DNA of 64,000 bases, taken from NCBI GenBank assembly GCA_905331475.1, contig CAJNYU010003035.1, positions 70,554 through 134,553 of the forward strand, read 5' to 3'. Each line of letters starts with the position of its first letter. The first letter of the stretch is position 1. This DNA comes from Rotaria socialis. Its lineage: Eukaryota > Rotifera > Eurotatoria > Philodinida > Philodinidae. Shown here one piece after another: positions 1-10,719 of this stretch. The position numbers were made by a program, and so were the translations under genes. The notes beneath the pieces are model-generated. The model ran no database searches. It was not told where the DNA came from and was given only the letters and a program-made list of their open reading frames with translations.

Positions 1-524
1 ACTCATTATTCTCCAAACTTCTTAATGTTGTGCTGATTCAAATATGTACACAGTGTTTTATCTGTTCTATTCATTGCAGTTTCTATTTACTCAGCTGTTC
101 TCTGTTGTATTCTCTCCTTCGTTTAATCTCATAATGCACTCAATTGTAATATCAAGCTATTGTTTCCAGTTACGTGCAATTTTTTTCTTTCTGAATACAA
201 TATTCAATCTACAGGATTTGAAGTATCATACCAAGCTATATTGTCAAGGAGGAAACTACGAGTTGAGAGTTTGCGATTTAAAATGAATTTCAGCTGAGTT
301 CGATTAGTAGTTTTCTTCTTGATGGTATGTCTTAGCATTTTATTGTAATCAATAATCGCAAATATGTTCTGTCTTTTAAAAACTATCTATTTAAGAGATT
401 GATAAAAAAATTACAATTAACATATTATTTATCGTGGAGATCTAATAGCATTAACTAGACGTTGTGTCTCGGTGAGAATTGGATGTTTACTTGGATAAAT
501 TACTTTTCGTATTTCCTGAGCTGA
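1..524. other. Gene-free stretch
   Basis: AT-rich sequence at the left edge. Only short open frames of biased composition are present and none resembles a known protein. No repeat or RNA gene was recognised. Confidence 0.5.
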
Positions 525-1060
525 CTAAACGTAATCAAAAGCGTTTGTATCAGCATTTCGCTTATGATAGTACTCTGCAATCATAAAAAGACAGCCAGCT
601 GTCACAGCATATTGAACACGAACATTTTTCTTTAATATAGACAATGCTTTATCCAATACTTGTATCTTTTCGTCACTATTATCGTCGTATAATTCGCCAA
701 TAATTATTAGAATATTTGCAATTTTAATACGATTTTCGAATGGTTCTTTTTCATAAATAGTCATTGTTCTTGACAAAAATTAATAGCTTGCCGTTTCGTG
801 CCTCGTTTATTATATAAATCAGCTAGTGATTTTATAGATTGAATTCGAATATGATCAGCATTAAGTAAAAGTCTTTCACTCATTTCAAATGTTGTACGAT
901 AAAAACTTTCAGTTGTATCATAATGTTTTAGAGTTAAATAACAATTAGACCAATAATACCTTGACATTTAGCTATATCTTCATACGGGCACGAATCAATC
1001 TGTTCAAATATGTCACGTGCTTGAGGGTGTGAGGGGTGTTCTTCTTGTAATCGAGACCCA
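525..1060 (-). pseudogene. TPR (tetratricopeptide) repeat protein fragment, frameshifted
   Basis: Three consecutive pieces in different frames read as one TPR solenoid. The first, about 1060 down to 966, contains ARDIFEQIDSCPYEDIAKCQ. The second, 965 down to about 765, contains YYWSNCYLTLKHYDTTESFY and IQSIKSLADLYNKRG. The third, about 763 down to 525, contains MTIYEKEPFENRIKIANILI and IAEYYHKRN. The spaced Y/A/L positions and the A-to-LxxIxxLY helices are typical of kinesin-light-chain-like TPRs, which are expanded in bdelloid rotifers. Two single-base shifts separate the pieces; the second lies at a missing A in the CAA-ATG context near 764. No start and no intact long frame were found, so this is a decayed fragment unless the indels are sequencing errors. 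No enzymatic domain is visible beside the repeats. Confidence 0.55.
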
Positions 1061-2389
1061 CACACCAACTATATGTGTTTGTTCTTCTCGAATTAAAATG
1101 AAATTCATGTATCAGACAGACATTATGCATTGAGTACATGTAGAGTGAGGAGTAGAATAGATCACGATTAATTTTAATGAATTCCAAATCGATTACATTA
1201 GTAATAGCGTTTTTTTTAATTCGAAGCCTATTAGAGATAATACCACATCAGTCGTTTTTTATTTGTAAAAGCAAGGTTAAAATCAGTTAAAATCTCAAAT
1301 TAACTAAATGTCTATCTTAATAAGATCTGAATATCTTATCAAATAGTTCTATTTTAATTGGCCACGCTTTCAATGAGTATTTTTTTTTCCTTTCAAAAGT
1401 TAAAAATATTAGACAAAAATCCCACCAAAGTTGTTGAGTATTCGAGCAATATTTAAATGAAATTGTTCATAGCATTTAACGACTTCATTAAAAAATAATC
1501 GAACAACGCAAACTCTATCAATCGATAACTTTGATGTACTTGAATCATGATGGAATCATTATTAATATAAAATTGATTACAAACGATTCAGATCAGCACA
1601 GGTTGGTTACGAACTTCAACATTAACACACAAAATAATTCATTACACTTCATGCTTATTCTAAAGTTTCTGCATAGGTTATTATCCAATTTGAGGGTATG
1701 GATGCACGAAATTATTTTATTTTTAGAGTTTGAATTTCTTATAATAGATTCTTTTCGAATCAATAATTAATCAGAAATATTTTTCTAATCTGTCTCTATG
1801 CACCTTTTGTGCTTCTACATGGCTATATAAGATGATGATCTGCCTCAAACTATTATCAAGTGTTAATTGATTTAGACACAATTATCAAAGATATGAGCAA
1901 TTATTTCCATGTAAAAAAATGTTGTCATTCGCCCTAGGTTTTATAATTGTTGATAGCTATTGTTTAAAAATATTAAAGTGTCACACACATAAAATGAGAA
2001 AATACAAATCTAATATTCTCTCCTATGTTAGCCATCTTAGTATCAGATAGAGTAAACACATACGAAAATATGACCCATTAAACTGTGCTCATCCTACTTG
2101 TATTCTACGGTGGTAATCCAATTTTAATAGGGTTTATGCCAAAAGTAATTGGCATTACATTAGGTTATATGTAATATTAATCAAAATTAGTTAGATTAAC
2201 AATATGTCGTAAAGTTTTTATGTGACAAAATCAACAATAAAATCCAGTTAAATTCATTAATCTGTTGATTTCAAGTCAACTCTACGCAGTAATTCTGCAG
2301 ATTCGTACTTCAAATAAGAAATAGGTATTTATCCTTGAAATTCACTAATTTTTTTTCAATTAGAAAAAGGGAACATCGAATAGCTCTTA
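1061..2389. other. Gene-free stretch
   Basis: AT-rich intergenic DNA with poly-T and poly-A tracts. Open frames here are short and low-complexity. Nothing recognised. Confidence 0.5.
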
Positions 2390-2695
2390 TTCGCCGGATC
2401 CGGCTGTTGGAACAGCGCAATCTGGGCTCCATACCTGGATTAAAAGCGGCCAGATCCTGGCTACTTATCTTGATCGGAAACCATTCATATTTCTTCGTTT
2501 CCAATCGTCAAAAGGAAACGATCGAAAAAGCACGTCGAAATCCTGTTGTAAACGGAAACCGTATCCACTTATCGGTTCCGGAACCAGAAGTTAGCGGGAA
2601 ATACCCTGGAAACGGAGATCGGAAAACTTTTCGGAATACTGCTGCCGGAATTCGATGGGAAATCACCGGATCAGATTGTTTTCATCGTACGTATT
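2390..2695. repeat. CCGGAT-rich dispersed repeat, copy 1
   Basis: A GC-rich island in AT-rich surroundings, dense in CCGGATCCGG, TTCCGGAACC, CGGAAACC and CCGGAATTCG words. The same TCCGG/CCGGA word family makes up islands at about 48840-49320, 53530-53900 and 55180-55460. A long frame runs through it (2335-2763), but its protein is basic, low-information and unlike any family, so I treat it as a repeat rather than a gene. It is followed at about 2745-2835 by several copies of an AAAAGAACTGG word. Confidence 0.5.
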
Positions 2696-2744
2696 TGACC
2701 TGGAAATGTATCTATGTAATAATATACATAATTACCCGTTCACG

Positions 2745-2835
2745 AAAAAAGAACTGGTCATAGATACCAGTTCTCAAAAAAAGAACTGGCTAATGAACCC
2801 AGCTCATCAAAAAGAACTAGTTTGAAGAACTGGTA
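2745..2835. repeat. Short AAAGAACTGG word repeat
   Basis: The words AAAAAAGAACTGG, ACCAGTTCTC, AAAAAAAGAACTGG, AAAAAGAACTAG and GAAGAACTGG follow each other at 15-30 base spacing, in both orientations. This looks like a small degenerate tandem or hairpin repeat at the end of the CCGGAT island. Confidence 0.45.
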
Positions 2836-3971
2836 GCTGCCGCAGGTCTAGCACCATCATCTTTATACACAATATAGTCTAGCCGAAGAAGCAAATGTCT
2901 TGTCTTCCTTTCTGCCTTTGTTTCTCTCTCTCTCTCTCTTGTGTGTGTGTTATACAGTATAAATAGAAAAAAAAAGAATAATAAAACATATTAGAAGGGA
3001 GATTAAGATTCAGATTAGGAATCAAAAATAAGAAATTTGTTGTTGATTGGATAAATAGAAAAATAAATTTCTATTTTGTGAATTGATTTAAGTTACAGCG
3101 GGAGCTCGGTAACACAACCGATGGAAAATTCAAAAATAGTGGTAGTTTTCATATCATAGAATTGTACAAGCGCTAGTCGATACATTTTGTATTTTTGCCT
3201 TGAAAACTTTAGGACAGTGATTGCTAGATTCATCATGAACAGTTTCATCTAGGGTCTGAGATATCTCTATTAGGTTTTTCAATCGACGATGTGTGAGTAT
3301 AGTATTAGCGGAGATCCCGTTACTAACATCCACAACTACAATCCGATGGTCACTTTTAATAAGCTCGAAACTTTATCAGTTAGTATTGACCTGTTTACTT
3401 TGGCAGCGTCTTCGTATTCCAGTTCTTCTCTTTAATGTGCGATAAAATATTTTTCTTATCAGTTGAAGTCATTTTTATTGTTCGAAACTGCTTTTAGTTT
3501 TCTATGCTTAGAACACGAAAATGTTTGAATTTATAAACTCACACGTTAAAATCACATACATACGCTAAAACGTTTGAAGGAGCCATCTATGTGTCGCTCG
3601 TTACTAGCATCAGCGCATACTACACAACCACATATGAGCTACGTGTCTTAACAAAAGAACGAACCAAAACAGTATTTTTCCATGGCGCCTCTTGGCATCA
3701 AATCACAGAAGAGAGAAGCTTCAGAATATTGCTATAACGGTGAACTAAAAAGATCCATCATTTTTCTGTGGATGTAGGCGAGCGCAGTATAAGAGGATTT
3801 CACTCACACTACTGACCAACTATTATAAATGGGTGTTTCCGACTACTTTCCATCTCTTACATCTTTGATTACAAATGAATATCCAAAAATTTCTAATGCT
3901 CTTACTGGAATCAGTCGTTTACACTTTCCACGAGTACTTTTAATATTTATTTCTATTTCCGCTCTTTATCA
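2836..3971. other. Gene-free stretch
   Basis: Contains a (TC)n-(TG)n microsatellite at about 2926-2951 and otherwise AT-rich DNA downstream of the minus-strand receptor gene. No coding signal recognised. Confidence 0.5.
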
Positions 3972-5407
3972 TCAGTAGACCGGTCGAACTGGTATATGAG
4001 TCAGTTCTCTTCGGGCTGACCTAACTAGGTCTGTCCTGGTCGTCATGAATCTAGACCAGTTCAATCTCGATCGTTCGTCACTTCTGCAGTTCATAGAATC
4101 ATGATAAAAACTCTGCTTTCTATCATGATTTCCTCGGAAGAATATAACAATTCTGGCCAAACGTTGTCCTGACCATGTGTTCATATAATATTCCGTCATA
4201 TATACTTTCGATGGGTAAATAAAGAGTAACCATGTTAAAACAGGTGGTACCCCCTGTAGTGATTCTATCAAGACCTTCACAATGAATTCTACNNNNNNNN
4301 NNNNNNNNNNNNNNNNNNNNNNNNNNNNNNNNNNNNNNNNNNNNNNNNNNNNNCTCGGAAGAATATAACAATTCTGGCCAAACGTTGTCCTGACCATGTG
4401 TTCATATAATATTCCGTCATATATACTTTCGATGGGTAAATAAAGAGTAACCATGTTAAAACAGGTGGTACCCCCTGTAGTGATTCTATCAAGACCTTCA
4501 CAATGAATTCTACTATTGAAATACCACATTCAAAATAATATTGTGTGGAAGGCACCGTGCTATACGTAACAGTATAAGGAATATAGCCGACGGCATACGC
4601 AATCGGTGGTATAAAAATGGATAAATGACTGTAAAATAGTTTAAGATATGTTTTTATGAACGACCCATCGTCCGTTCCGTATCGACCTATACGGCGTGCA
4701 AAACTAATTAAACTTAACAAGATTGCGAATATATATGTTGATAGACCTGCGACAGTGTTAAACCAAACTAAAATCAGCCGCGCAGTCTGCAGACTCGGTA
4801 TATCACCCCAGTCACACTTGTATATGATCATCGGTGTGATCGAACCACAAGCTACTACAGAGAGAAATATAATAGAGCAGATGGGTCGCCACCGAGTCGC
4901 ATTTGTTTTACTATTCCAAGTTATAATTATACCCCGTTCAACTGCAATACACGCACTAAGCCATATGCATGCATAGACAAGTGTATTGTAACCTATTTTA
5001 GCGAAGTAGCATTGGTATGCAGGATAATGACTCAGATCGCTCTTCGGTATTTTCTCTAGATAGTACTGAACACTTTGATTCACTGCAAATAAAATACTTG
5101 ATAGCATTGATAGAATTGAATAAACGATTAAATAAATGCCACAGTTCGTACGACGAACCCGACCGCAGCCGATGAACAGTTCGAGACCGAGAATATTATT
5201 CAAAAGTGAGACAAATAGTCCAACTATAGAGACGACTAAGTAGACGTAAGTTGTATCAATCTGCGACTGCCATCCAATCAAGAGTTCACAAACAGATCCT
5301 TCGTGGCAGGGATCACAGTTACAATATGTCGTATTCGAAGTAATATTTACACCACACTGTCCATTGTCTGAACAATTTAAGGTGTTCTGGCTACAGAGAT
5401 TAGCCAT
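3972..5407 (-). CDS. EGF-like / seven-transmembrane receptor, copy 1 (interrupted by assembly gap)
   Basis: Putative rhodopsin-like G-protein-coupled receptor with a small cysteine-rich EGF-like N-terminus (CSQN, CSDNGQC, YCNCDPCHEG). Seven hydrophobic segments follow. TM3 begins after YQCYFAK and ends in AVERG, a variant of the DRY motif; the second extracellular loop has a conserved Cys (YKCDWGD); TM7 ends in IYPSKVY, in place of NPxxY. The start Met is at 5405-5407. A run of 61 N (4293-4353) falls in the TM7 region, and the 160 bases on either side of it are identical (4133-4292 and 4354-4513). Removing the N run and one copy gives a continuous 404-codon frame closely matching the paralog at 7345-8562, ending at the TGA at 3972-3974. 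The gap is therefore an assembly artefact, not a biological break. Ligand unknown. Confidence 0.75.
4293..4353. other. Assembly gap (61 N) with duplicated 160-bp flanks
   Basis: The 160 bases before the N run (4133-4292) repeat exactly after it (4354-4513). The neighbouring paralog has this segment only once. This pattern is expected when two overlapping contig ends are joined without merging. Confidence 0.9.
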
Positions 5408-7344
5408 GAATTAATTTAGAAGAGGAAAGATAAAACTACAAATACACGAATATGAATAAGAAAATGGTCAAGGTGTATACCGATAGTGATCTTTTCCAGC
5501 TAGGAACTTGAAATAGCTCGTTTGTTATCGATTTTCCCGTTGCTGAGACCTGAATGCTGCATGAAAAAATGAACAGAAAATGACGGTGCTATTTTGTCTT
5601 TCCGCATCGCTGATAAATACTATACTGACGCCTTTTTTTTTCCAATGCTATACCAACGAACATGAGTTTGCTATTTCAGTCAAAAACAAGCGTTTCAAAG
5701 ATATAGAGTGTATATACTACTATTAGGAGGACAAGAAAAAACGAATAAATTAAGTGAAGGCCGATGGCAATATTAGTACGCCTCAAATACTCTTTTTTGA
5801 TCATGTCGCATAATATTAAAATCAAAACGGGATTCGTTGCGCGGAAATATGTATTGCAAAAATTAATTTGATTCGTTCTGCTTGTGGGTGTCATTTTATG
5901 TTTGTTTTGGTTTTTAGAAAGTAAACCGTATGTACAGTATTTAACTGAAGAGAGAACCCTCAGATTAATCAAAACAGGGTGTGGGTGAGAGGATAAGAGA
6001 ATGTGCATGTGGTTTATGTGGTCATTGATACACACCCATACCTGTTTTTGTTACATGATCATTGCTTTTGCTAAGCAATCAAACATGGCATCAGCACTAG
6101 AGAAATCACTATTTTTGACTTGAACATGTTGTCTCAACATATCTATAATAACTGAAAAGAGTAGTCTATATCGGCTGTTATACATAATCAATGTTGACGA
6201 TGATGAGAAAAATATAACATCAGCTAAAGCTGACTTTCAAGGCATTAATATCCGAGATAATATTGAGTCGGATGATGTAAATCATATTTCGAAATTGAAA
6301 TTAATAATAAATCAAATATTTGCATACATAATTCGCTTCTTGGTTGTTAACTGATGAGGATAAACAAAATTTTTCTGGTCGTTGATCCTGAGTCATGTAG
6401 ACAAACAGAAACAGTATTGATAAATAAATTATTTCCTTGATCAATTTTCTTCATCGGTCGATAAATTAATATTTGTCTTTTCACTAATTTAGCCGTTTGA
6501 TTAGTCATTTCAAATTCTTGATTCCATTAACATATAATCTGATATACTATATTTTACCTTGATGTCCTTTTCAGCATGTCATTATATATTTTTTTACTTT
6601 CATTTCCTCAAAGGTACTCAAAGGTACTTTGAGCCGATAGTATCACAAAATTAATTGTCAAAAGCATTTTTTAGAATCAATGATTGTTGATGACGTCATA
6701 GGGCAACGAAAACGTATTAAGAATGATGCAAAGAGATTTTTTCAACATGCTTTTTCGCATACACCTGCATGTAAGCCCCTTTACAGTAATCAAAATCAAT
6801 GAATCGAGTCGAAAAATTGATTGGTATGGAAATGGGATAGAAATATCCAAATTTGCTCGCATATATCCATTATTCGGCAGCACAAGTGATATAGTGTTCT
6901 TAGGATCAATAGTGTGCACTATAATAGATCGACCGAATATTGATACATAACGGAAGTAAATTGAAAATTCGATAGGCTATCTGCACGAGTAATCATTGAA
7001 GCAACGAATCTTTTTCGGTAAATATGAATCATCTGACATACCGAATTAAGAAATGCAGCGATTCTTTCTCTCACTATTCCTCACTTTTTTCGATCATGCC
7101 CTATGTGAAACAATTAACTTCATAGATCTACAATGGAATGTAGGAAATGGAAAAATTCGTGGTTGAAGACTGGGATTAACATGAATATTTTCTAGAAGAT
7201 ATTAAATATATAAGGAGAGCAATTGCAAGAACATGAAATATTTACATCAGTAATTAGCATTATTTGTTTCTATTTCCTCTGGGTATCATCATCAGTTATT
7301 CAAAGTGATACATATATAAAAAAAAGTTGAAATCAACCGATTAA
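5408..7344. other. Intergenic stretch between the receptor copies
   Basis: Spacer between the tandem receptor genes. A 119-residue minus frame at 5676-6035 has one hydrophobic end but no recognisable domain. Overlapping short frames near 6700-6950 lie on both strands and look like chance. No repeat with clear ends was seen. Confidence 0.5.
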
Positions 7345-8562
7345 TTATCCCTCCACCGGCCGAACCGGCATTTGAGTCAGTTCTCTTCGGGGTGACATAA
7401 TTAGGCCCGTCCCAGTCATCATAAATCTAGACCAGTTCAATCTCGATCGTTCATCATTTATGAGGTCCATAGTAGTAGGGCAAACATTGTGCTTTTTCTC
7501 ATGATTTTCTCGGAAGAACATAACAATTCTGGCCAAACGTTGTCCTGACCATGTGTTCATATAATATTCCGTCATATATACTTTCGATGGGTAAATAAAG
7601 AGTAACCATGTTAAAACAGGTGGTACCCCCTGTAGTGATTCTATCAAGACCTTCACAATGAATTCTACCATTGAAATACCACATTGAAAATACAATTGGT
7701 TAGTATCCTGCGTGTTGTTGACAATAGTATAAGGAATATAGCCGACGGCATACGCAATCGGTGGTATAAAAATGAATAAATGACTGTAAAATAGTTTAAG
7801 ATATGTTTTTATGAACGATCCATTCTCCGTTCCGTATCGACGTATACGGCGTGCAAAACTAATTAAAATTAACAAGATTGCGAGTACATATGTTGATAGA
7901 CCTGCGACAGTGCTAAACCAAACTAAAATCAGGCGCATTGTCTGTAAACTCGGTATATTGCCCCAATCACACTTGTATATGATCATTGGTGTAATCGAAC
8001 CACAAGCTACTGCAGAGAGAAATATAATGGTGCAAATGGATCGCCACCGAGTCGCATTTGTTTTACTATTCCAAGATACAATTAAACCACGTTCAACTGC
8101 AATACACGCACTAAGCCATATACACACATAGACGAGTGCATTGTAACCTATTTTAGCGAAGTAGCATTGGTATGGAGGATAATGACTCAGATCGCTCTTC
8201 GGTATTTTATCTAGATAGTATTTCACACTTTGATTCACTGCAAATAAAATACTCGATAGAATTGATACAATAGAATAAACGATTAAATAAATGCCACAGT
8301 TCGTACGACGAACTCGACTGCAGCCGATGAATAGTTCGAGACCGAGAATATTATTCAAAAGTGAGACGAATAGTCCAATTATAGAGACGATTAAGTAGAC
8401 GTAAATTGTATCAATCTGTGACTGGCTTGAAATAGTGTGCTCGCAAACAGACCCGCCATAGCAGGAAGCACATTCGCAATAAGTCGTATTTAGAATAGTA
8501 TCCACAGCACACTGTCCATTATTCAGGCAATTTAAGGTATTTGTGTTGCAGACATCAACCAT
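7345..8562 (-). CDS. EGF-like / seven-transmembrane receptor, copy 2
   Basis: Intact 405-residue single-exon paralog of the gene at 3972-5407, in the same orientation. The N-terminal region, residues 1-45, carries seven Cys in an EGF-like arrangement (C12, C18, C29, C31, C34, C40 plus C5) and the word NNGQC. Hydrophobic segments lie at about residues 52-79, 88-111, 133-158, 175-196, 209-236, 252-278 and 298-326. C133 at the top of TM3 and C198 in the following loop are positioned like the conserved GPCR disulfide. VERG at 156-159 replaces DRY, and IYPSKVY at 323-329 replaces NPxxY. There is no obvious cleaved signal peptide before the EGF unit. The cytoplasmic tail, about residues 340-405, is the most divergent part between copies. 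Plasma-membrane location and G-protein coupling are inferred from topology only. Confidence 0.8.
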   Translation of the reverse strand: MVDVCNTNTLNCLNNGQCAVDTILNTTYCECASCYGGSVCEHTISSQSQIDTIYVYLIVSIIGLFVSLLNNILGLELFIGCSRVRRTNCGIYLIVYSIVSILSSILFAVNQSVKYYLDKIPKSDLSHYPPYQCYFAKIGYNALVYVCIWLSACIAVERGLIVSWNSKTNATRWRSICTIIFLSAVACGSITPMIIYKCDWGNIPSLQTMRLILVWFSTVAGLSTYVLAILLILISFARRIRRYGTENGSFIKTYLKLFYSHLFIFIPPIAYAVGYIPYTIVNNTQDTNQLYFQCGISMVEFIVKVLIESLQGVPPVLTWLLFIYPSKVYMTEYYMNTWSGQRLARIVMFFRENHEKKHNVCPTTMDLINDERSRLNWSRFMMTGTGLIMSPRRELTQMPVRPVEG

Positions 8563-8917
8563 GGATTAAGCGGGAAATGGAAATAGAAAACAAGAAACAC
8601 TGACGCATTAAATATGTAGTTTGTATAAGAATTCGACAAAGAAATTGTACGAAACAGAGGTTATTTCTATTTTGGGGATTCCATTAAAGCAGCGACATAA
8701 AAGTTATCATGGTAAGTTTTATTCAATCGGTAAAAATATTTTGTACAAGAGATGAGCGATTTTTCTAAGTTCTATCGATTCAATATAACAGTGACTTCTC
8801 GGGAACAAAACATTCTATGCAATGAACTTCTTTGATTGACCCACACGCTAATGTGAACCCTGTTTGTTCCTTAGAAATGCTAGAAGATTTCAGGATGCTC
8901 GCAGGTATAACACATAC
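8563..8917. other. Short gene-free stretch upstream of receptor copy 2
   Basis: AT-rich DNA that should hold the promoter of the minus-strand receptor starting at 8562. No defined motif recognised. Confidence 0.4.
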
Positions 8918-9813
8918 TACACTCTAAAAAAAATCGGTACTCTACCGAACCTTAATAGTTCCGCATTTCTCCACCGAACGATTTTAAGTTCCGTAGAGTG
9001 AAAAACGTTCCGTGGTCTCCTTTCAGAACTATTTTAAGTTCAGCAGATTTCATCAGGTTTCGAAATTTTGCGCCTGAACTCTTCGAAGGTTCCGTAAAGT
9101 GGTTTGTGGTTTCGTACCGCATGTGCAAATCCACTGATAGTTTTGGGAAATGGCTGAAGGTTTCGTCATATACCCACTGAACCACTGTTGGCTTCGTGGA
9201 CCAACCGAAGGTTTCGTATTATTTATGCGGAACTTATCGACACTTTCTGGTCGCCACTAAGGTTTAGTAATATGTCCACAAAACCATTGCTGGTTCCGTA
9301 AATTGTAAAAAGGTTTGGAATATTTTGTGGAATACAATTGATGGTTTCGTAGAACATTCGAGGGTTTCGTACTTTTTGAGCTGAACGATTCTCACTTTAC
9401 TATCCATGTCAAAGTTTCGTATATTTCGTACCAAACCACTGAAAGTTTCGTAGATACTCTCGAGGTTTGGAATCTTTTCCACAAACCGACTCATATTTTT
9501 GTTCACGATCCCAACTTTTCGTATTATTTCTACGCAACTATTTCACCCTTTCTAGTGTGCTTTAAGGTTTTCTAAAAAACCGACCACACCAGCGCCCGTT
9601 TCGTCGGCTATCTCAAGGTTTCTTAGTTTTTGCAATACACTTTTCACAGGCTTATCATACATGTCAAACATTCCTGTAGCTTATCGGGGTCCCTGAGTCC
9701 AAATCCGTAATCAGCTTTTCTATCCGAGCTTTCATGGTTGAGAAAATTGGTCGATCTGCGGTCCAAATTTCACAAGGTAGACGTTTTATTTCAGCTCTGA
9801 TCGAAATTCTGTG

Positions 9814-10232
9814 GTAAGTTTGATACAATGAAAGAGAGTAATTTTTCTCTTTGTTATTGAGTCGCTCATGTTGAAGGTTTCAGGTAAATTTCATTTCGTA
9901 AAATAACAAAAATTGGTTTTGTTTATTTATAGAAGGCCGCAAAGATGCAATTTCAGGTGAGTTTGATCAAGTATAATTTTATATATTTGTGTTGTTTTTG
10001 GTTCTAGGTTGATGCTTAAACGCAGTTTTAGGTAAGTTCTCTCTTCGCAAATCAAAGAATTATTCTTTTTTGTAATTCTAGGTTAATATAAATATGGAGT
10101 TTTAGGTAAGTCTGATTTTGAGAAATAAAAAATTTTCGCTAATTTGTGTATTTCAGATTGTTTCAAGTAAAAGAATACTGAAGTAAGTTTGGTCTTATGA
10201 AATGATTATATTTTATCGGTTCCGTATTTTAG
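9814..10232 (+). repeat. ~75-bp periodic array of GT...AG units (splice-site-like)
   Basis: Six consecutive GT...AG intervals lie head to tail: 9814-9861, 9884-9932, 9957-10007, 10032-10081, 10106-10156 and 10183-10232 (48, 49, 51, 50, 51 and 50 nt). The separating segments are 22, 24, 24, 24 and 26 nt. Four separators end in TTTCAG or TTTTAG directly abutting GTRAGT or GTAAAT, the arrangement of recursive splice sites. The separators contain stop codons and do not concatenate into an obvious protein. Whether any are spliced is unknown. Confidence 0.55.
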
Positions 10233-10269
10233 GTCGTTTCAATTATGAAAATCACGGGTGGCTTTGGCT

Positions 10270-10511
10270 TTAATCCTGTGCTGTCGCCCACGGTATACAC
10301 ACTATTCGAGTATTTCTCAAAACCCGAGTATGGTATACATCAAATGAATCAAAAGTAAGATGAAATAGTTTTTAGAATGATTTTCCTTGAATGCAGAAAA
10401 TTACTCTAGAGTCTACTTCATCTTACTTTTGATTCATTTGATGTATACCGTACTCGGGTTTTGAGAAATACTCGAATAGTGTGCATACCGCGGGCGGCAG
10501 CAGAGGGTTAA
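10270..10511. mobile_element. TTAA-flanked hairpin MITE (piggyBac-like ends), nested
   Basis: Two arms of about 90 bases are near-perfect inverted copies around a loop of roughly 50 bases. The left edge reads TTAA-TCCTGTGCTG and the right edge, reverse-complemented, reads TTAA-CCCTCTGCTG. TTAA target duplication plus a YCCT terminus is characteristic of piggyBac-type elements (family knowledge). Only a handful of arm mismatches suggests a fairly young insertion, and it lies inside the element at 8918-10719. Confidence 0.7.
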
Positions 10512-10719
10512 GTGATATTTTTAACGGAACCTTTGTCGGGTACGAAACCTTTTTTTGAAGGATTTCTAAAAGTTTTTGTACGAAACCCTTTTTTTGAATT
10601 TTCGTGAAGAGGGTTGATACGAAACCTCACTTTTACAAAACCAAAAAAGGATCTGACGGTGTGTCGAGGATAAGAACCTTTTTTAGGTTCTGTAAAAAAC
10701 CTATTTTTTTTAGAGTGTA

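Larger units (their letters stand above)
8918..10719. mobile_element. Non-autonomous DNA transposon with 17-bp perfect terminal inverted repeats
   Basis: The left end TACACTCTAAAAAAAAT (8918-8934) is the exact reverse complement of the right end at 10703-10719. Both termini finish in TA, consistent with insertion at a TA dinucleotide as in the Tc1/mariner superfamily. No transposase frame is present. The left half (about 8940-9620) is a degenerate array of GGTTTCGTA, GGTTCCGTA and ACCACTG words. The right end (about 10520-10700) carries the reverse complements, TACGAAACC and GGAACC. The outer arms are therefore loosely inverted relative to each other. The interior holds a periodic splice-site array (9814-10232) and a nested TTAA hairpin element (10270-10511). 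Confidence 0.7.

Noticed and set aside
2335-2763. 142-residue frame through the first CCGGAT island
   Set aside because: Composition follows the GC-rich repeat; no domain and no match between copies at protein level.
4656-4976. 106-residue plus-strand frame, with a similar one at 7811-8131
   Set aside because: Antisense shadow of the transmembrane region of the two receptor genes; conserved only because the sense strand is.
5676-6035. 119-residue minus frame with a hydrophobic end
   Set aside because: No motif, no paralog beside the second receptor copy, biased composition.
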